This document shows positions 61,696 to 64,000 of a stretch of 64,000 nt of DNA, one piece after another. Positions within the stretch are counted from its first letter, which is position 1. Every line of letters begins with the position of its first letter. Both the position numbers and the translations under genes were made by a program. The DNA comes from Streptococcus sanguinis SK1 = NCTC 7863 (GTDB lineage Bacteria > Bacillota > Bacilli > Lactobacillales > Streptococcaceae). Under the pieces are notes generated by a model. The model saw only the letters and a list, made by a program, of their open reading frames with translations. It did not search any database and was not told the origin of the DNA. The stretch covers positions 561,981 to 625,980 of the forward strand of contig NZ_GL878507.1 in the NCBI RefSeq assembly GCF_000194945.1. The letters run 5' to 3'.

Positions 61696-62301
61696 ATGTT
61701 AAAACTTATTGCAATTGTTGGAACAAATTCTAAACGTTCTACAAACCGGCAACTTCTTCAATATATGTCTAAGCACTTTGCTGACAAGGCTGAAATCGAG
61801 CTGGTTGAGATTAAAGATATCCCAATGTTTAATAAACCTGCTGACAGAAACGTCCCTGAGTTAGTATCAGAAATTGCCGAAAAAATCGATGCAGCAGACG
61901 GCGTACTTATCGGTACACCTGAGTACGACCACTCTATTCCAGCTGTGCTCATGAATGCTCTGGCTTGGCTTTCTTATGGTATCTATCCATTGCTGAACAA
62001 GCCGGTCATGATCACTGGTGCTTCTTATGGTACACTTGGCTCCTCTCGTGCCCAGTTGCAGCTCCGTCAAATTTTGAACGCTCCAGAAATCAAGGCAACT
62101 GTTCTTCCAGATGAGTTCTTGCTTTCACATTCTCTTCAAGCCTTTGACCAAAGCGGAGACTTGGTAGATCTTGATGTTGTCAAAAAATTGGATGCCATCT
62201 TCGATGACTTCCGTATCTTTGTCAAAATCACTGAAAAATTGCGCAACGCTCAAGAATTGCTTCGCAAAGATGCTGAAGAATTTAACTGGGAAAAATTGTA
62301 A
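61696..62301 (+). CDS. NADPH-dependent FMN reductase family protein (short)
   Basis: 201 aa flavodoxin-fold protein. The phosphate-binding loop is GTNSKRSTNRQLL at the N terminus, with GTPEYDHSIPAVLMNAL and GASYGTLGSSRAQLQL around the flavin. AGAAAGGA ribosome binding site. A helical C-terminal tail (LRNAQELLRKDAEEFNWEKL) is unusual for the family. It lacks flavinylation-like motifs. Cotranscribed with the next, related but longer gene (17 nt gap). Expected to reduce free FMN or quinone/azo compounds with NADPH; the partner is unknown. Confidence 0.85.
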   Translation: MLKLIAIVGTNSKRSTNRQLLQYMSKHFADKAEIELVEIKDIPMFNKPADRNVPELVSEIAEKIDAADGVLIGTPEYDHSIPAVLMNALAWLSYGIYPLLNKPVMITGASYGTLGSSRAQLQLRQILNAPEIKATVLPDEFLLSHSLQAFDQSGDLVDLDVVKKLDAIFDDFRIFVKITEKLRNAQELLRKDAEEFNWEKL

Positions 62302-62318
62302 GATAGGAGACCGAAAGA

Positions 62319-63569
62319 ATGAAATTTGTTGGAATTGTAGGATCAAACTACGAACAATCGTATAACCGAAAATTATTGGAATTCATCCGCCGTCAGTTCA
62401 AAATTAAATTTGAATTGGAAGTCTTAAAAATCGATGAAGTCCCAATGTTTAACCAGGATGAAAAATGGGATGAAAGCTTCCAATTGCGTTATTTGTATAA
62501 CAAAATTACACGTGCAGACGGTGTCATTATCGCAACCCCTGAGCACAATCATACTATCAGTGCTCCTTTGAAGAGTGTCTTGGAATGGCTCTCTTTCGAG
62601 GTTCATCCTTTCGAAAACAAGCCTGTCATGATTGTTGGTGCATCATACTACAACCAAGGAACATCTCGCGCTCAAGTTCACCTGCGTAAAATCCTAGACG
62701 CACCTGGTGTCAATGCTTACACTCTTCCAGGCAATGAGTTCTTGCTGGGCAAAGCCAAGGAAGCTTTTGACAATGATGGTAATATCACCAACGAAGGAAC
62801 TGTGAATTTCCTTGAAACATGCTTAGATAACTTTATCAAATATGTAGAGGTCGTTTCAAAATTGAAAAAACCAAAACCAATTGAACCTGAAGACTTAGAC
62901 TGCGGAAAACCAATCGCTACGACAATTACAGAAGTTGATCCAGATGATCCAGAATGGGTGGAAAAAGTCGCTGAAATCACTGGGGCTGTTTCTGGTGACA
63001 CTTATGTCAAACTTGACCATGGTATCTTGACCGTTAACCAGATTGATATGTTCTTGAAAGCTATGCCATTTGAATTGACATACGCTGACGATAACAACCA
63101 ATTCCTTTACTACAACAACGCCCACCAAGATCCAGATACTATGTTTGCTAAACGTGTGCCACCTCAATCAGGTAGCCGCATGTCAACCGTTCATGGTTCT
63201 CTTCCACCAGCTCGGATGAAAAATGTAGAGTGGGTTATCGGAACACTTCGCAACGGAAACCAAGAATACGTACGTACAATCGTCCCAGGTTCACCTGCAG
63301 GCGTTATCAATACCCACAACTACCAAGCTATGTACTATCCTGACGGATCATACGCAGGTATCAATGAAATCGTCTTTAATTTCCAACCATGGCTCGACTG
63401 GTACTTAAAAGAAACTGGTCAACGTTTGGTTGGAGGCAGCGGACCATTTGCTCCTGCCGGAGGTCATGGAGACGCAGACGCTACTTCTGGTGCTTCTGAT
63501 GCTGGAGGTGATGGCGATGGAGGTCACGGAGGCGGAGGAGCCGATGCGACATCAGGTGCTAGCGCTTAA
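62319..63569 (+). CDS. FMN reductase-PAS-like fusion with two DATSGAS motifs in a Gly/Asp/His tail
   Basis: 416 aa, no signal peptide. Residues 1-185: NADPH-dependent FMN reductase domain paralogous to the previous gene (GSNYEQSYNRKLLEF, ATPEHNHTISAPLKSVLEWLSF, GASYYNQGTSRAQ). Residues about 225-365: a PAS-like/DUF438-type region (LDHGILTVNQIDMFLKAMP, KRVPPQSGSRMS, YPDGSYAGINEIVFNFQPW). From about 375: a low-complexity Gly/Asp/His/Ala tail with DATSGAS at 387-393 and 409-415. Such D-x-x-S/T-G-A-T/S motifs are FMN attachment sites for ApbE in other flavoproteins. With apbE two genes upstream, covalent FMN on this tail is plausible. Confidence 0.8.
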   Translation: MKFVGIVGSNYEQSYNRKLLEFIRRQFKIKFELEVLKIDEVPMFNQDEKWDESFQLRYLYNKITRADGVIIATPEHNHTISAPLKSVLEWLSFEVHPFENKPVMIVGASYYNQGTSRAQVHLRKILDAPGVNAYTLPGNEFLLGKAKEAFDNDGNITNEGTVNFLETCLDNFIKYVEVVSKLKKPKPIEPEDLDCGKPIATTITEVDPDDPEWVEKVAEITGAVSGDTYVKLDHGILTVNQIDMFLKAMPFELTYADDNNQFLYYNNAHQDPDTMFAKRVPPQSGSRMSTVHGSLPPARMKNVEWVIGTLRNGNQEYVRTIVPGSPAGVINTHNYQAMYYPDGSYAGINEIVFNFQPWLDWYLKETGQRLVGGSGPFAPAGGHGDADATSGASDAGGDGDGGHGGGGADATSGASA

Positions 63570-63583
63570 TTACCTTACAAACT

Positions 63584-63616
63584 AAAAAAGAATGGATGAT
63601 AAGTCCATTCTTTTTT
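63584..63616. terminator. Bidirectional terminator between converging redox genes
   Basis: Stem AAAAAAGAATGGA / TCCATTCTTTTTT, with A- and T-flanks. Confidence 0.9.
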
Positions 63617-63619
63617 GCT

Positions 63620-64000
63620 TTATTTCATTTCTTTGAAAGCTGCTTCTGCATCAACATTACTGATAGCCCCAAACTGGATTTTCCCGATGTTCCCTTGACT
63701 GTCAATGAGGATTTCAGTTGGGATACTGCGGATCTGATAGGCTTGGAAAATTTCTCCTGAAGTATCAAATAGAACTGGTACATCCTTATAACCTTGTTCT
63801 TGATACCATTTCGGGAATTCCTCGGCAGATTTCTCTCCTTGGAGACCTGGTGCTACAACTGTCAAGATTTCGAAATCACGGTCCGTTTTACCAGCTAATT
63901 CGACCAATTCTGGCATACTCTTCTTACAAGGTCCACACCAAGAAGCCCAGAATTTTAGATAAACCTTCTTGCCTTTATAGTCAGAAAGCTTGACTGTTTT
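63620..64000 (-). CDS. Extracellular thioredoxin-like protein (TlpA/Etrx type), partial
   Basis: C-terminal 126 residues; the N terminus with its expected lipoprotein signal is beyond the window. It starts inside KTVKLSDYKGKKVYLKFWASWCGPCKK, with the active-site CxxC WCGPC. A TlpA-like insertion (LTVVAPGLQGEKSAEEFPKWY) and cis-Pro region SIPTEILIDSQG follow. It resembles pneumococcal Etrx1, which with CcdA reduces surface MsrAB; those partner genes would lie past 64 kb if conserved. It is the end gene of its operon, reading toward the FMN reductase genes. Confidence 0.85.
   Translation of the reverse strand, partial: KTVKLSDYKGKKVYLKFWASWCGPCKKSMPELVELAGKTDRDFEILTVVAPGLQGEKSAEEFPKWYQEQGYKDVPVLFDTSGEIFQAYQIRSIPTEILIDSQGNIGKIQFGAISNVDAEAAFKEMK

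Overview
The window is a Gram-positive, low-GC Streptococcus chromosome segment, most like the mitis/sanguinis side of the genus. Evidence: streptococcal gene order (lplA-xerS next to a PDH operon; tdk-prfA-prmC-sua5-glyA), a near-perfect streptococcal dif site beside xerS, a ComX (SigX) combox in front of dprA, separate coaB and coaC, and a complete Efe iron-uptake/Tat export operon, which I associate with S. sanguinis. The species call is an inference. No tRNA, rRNA, CRISPR, prophage or transposase was seen.

Layout. 1-1.6 kb (-): a pantothenate-type ECF S component, coaC and coaB. 1.8-5.3 kb (+): fhs, a GNAT acetyltransferase, a lipoprotein and an AlkD-like protein. 5.3-5.9 kb: a structured small RNA (asd RNA motif candidate) with its own promoter and terminator, then a 175-bp tandem repeat. 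6-20.5 kb (+): asd-dapA, a membrane protein, a stand-alone ATP-cone protein, rbgA-rnhB, a frameshifted LicT-type antiterminator, an acetyltransferase, dprA, topA, trmFO, and an esterase-esterase-ATP-grasp cluster. 20.7-27.3 kb (+): PDH operon (E1a, E1b with a 5' frameshift, a 680-bp repeat-filled gap, E2, E3) and lplA. 28.2-29.3 kb: xerS and difSL, where the dominant coding strand flips, as expected at the replication terminus. 29.4-43.9 kb (mostly -): mepB-like gene, two DUF915 hydrolases, ffh-ylxM, a GntR regulator, guaA (+), a DUF1002 protein, and the glyA-prfA-tdk operon. 44.3-50.3 kb (-): a second 2-oxoacid (acetoin-type) dehydrogenase operon preceded by a Clp protein reduced to its second AAA+ module, with catabolite-repression (cre) sites. 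50.4-58.8 kb (-): MATE transporter, xpt, efeO-efeB-efeU-tatC-tatA, and a ClC protein. 59-64 kb: a flavin/thiol redox block of nox (-), apbE and two NADPH:FMN-reductase-type genes (+), and an extracellular thioredoxin (-).

How the genes cooperate. LplA can load lipoate on the PDH and acetoin-type complexes. In the PDH complex the lipoyl domain sits on E3 and not on E2. EfeB carries a twin-arginine signal and is encoded with the TatA/TatC that would export it. The most unusual observation is in the redox block. The 416-aa reductase downstream of apbE ends in a Gly/Asp/His-rich tail with two identical DATSGAS motifs. These match the kind of motif that ApbE modifies with FMN, so the block may encode a cytoplasmic flavinylated reductase with its own modifying enzyme. 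That is an inference and needs testing.
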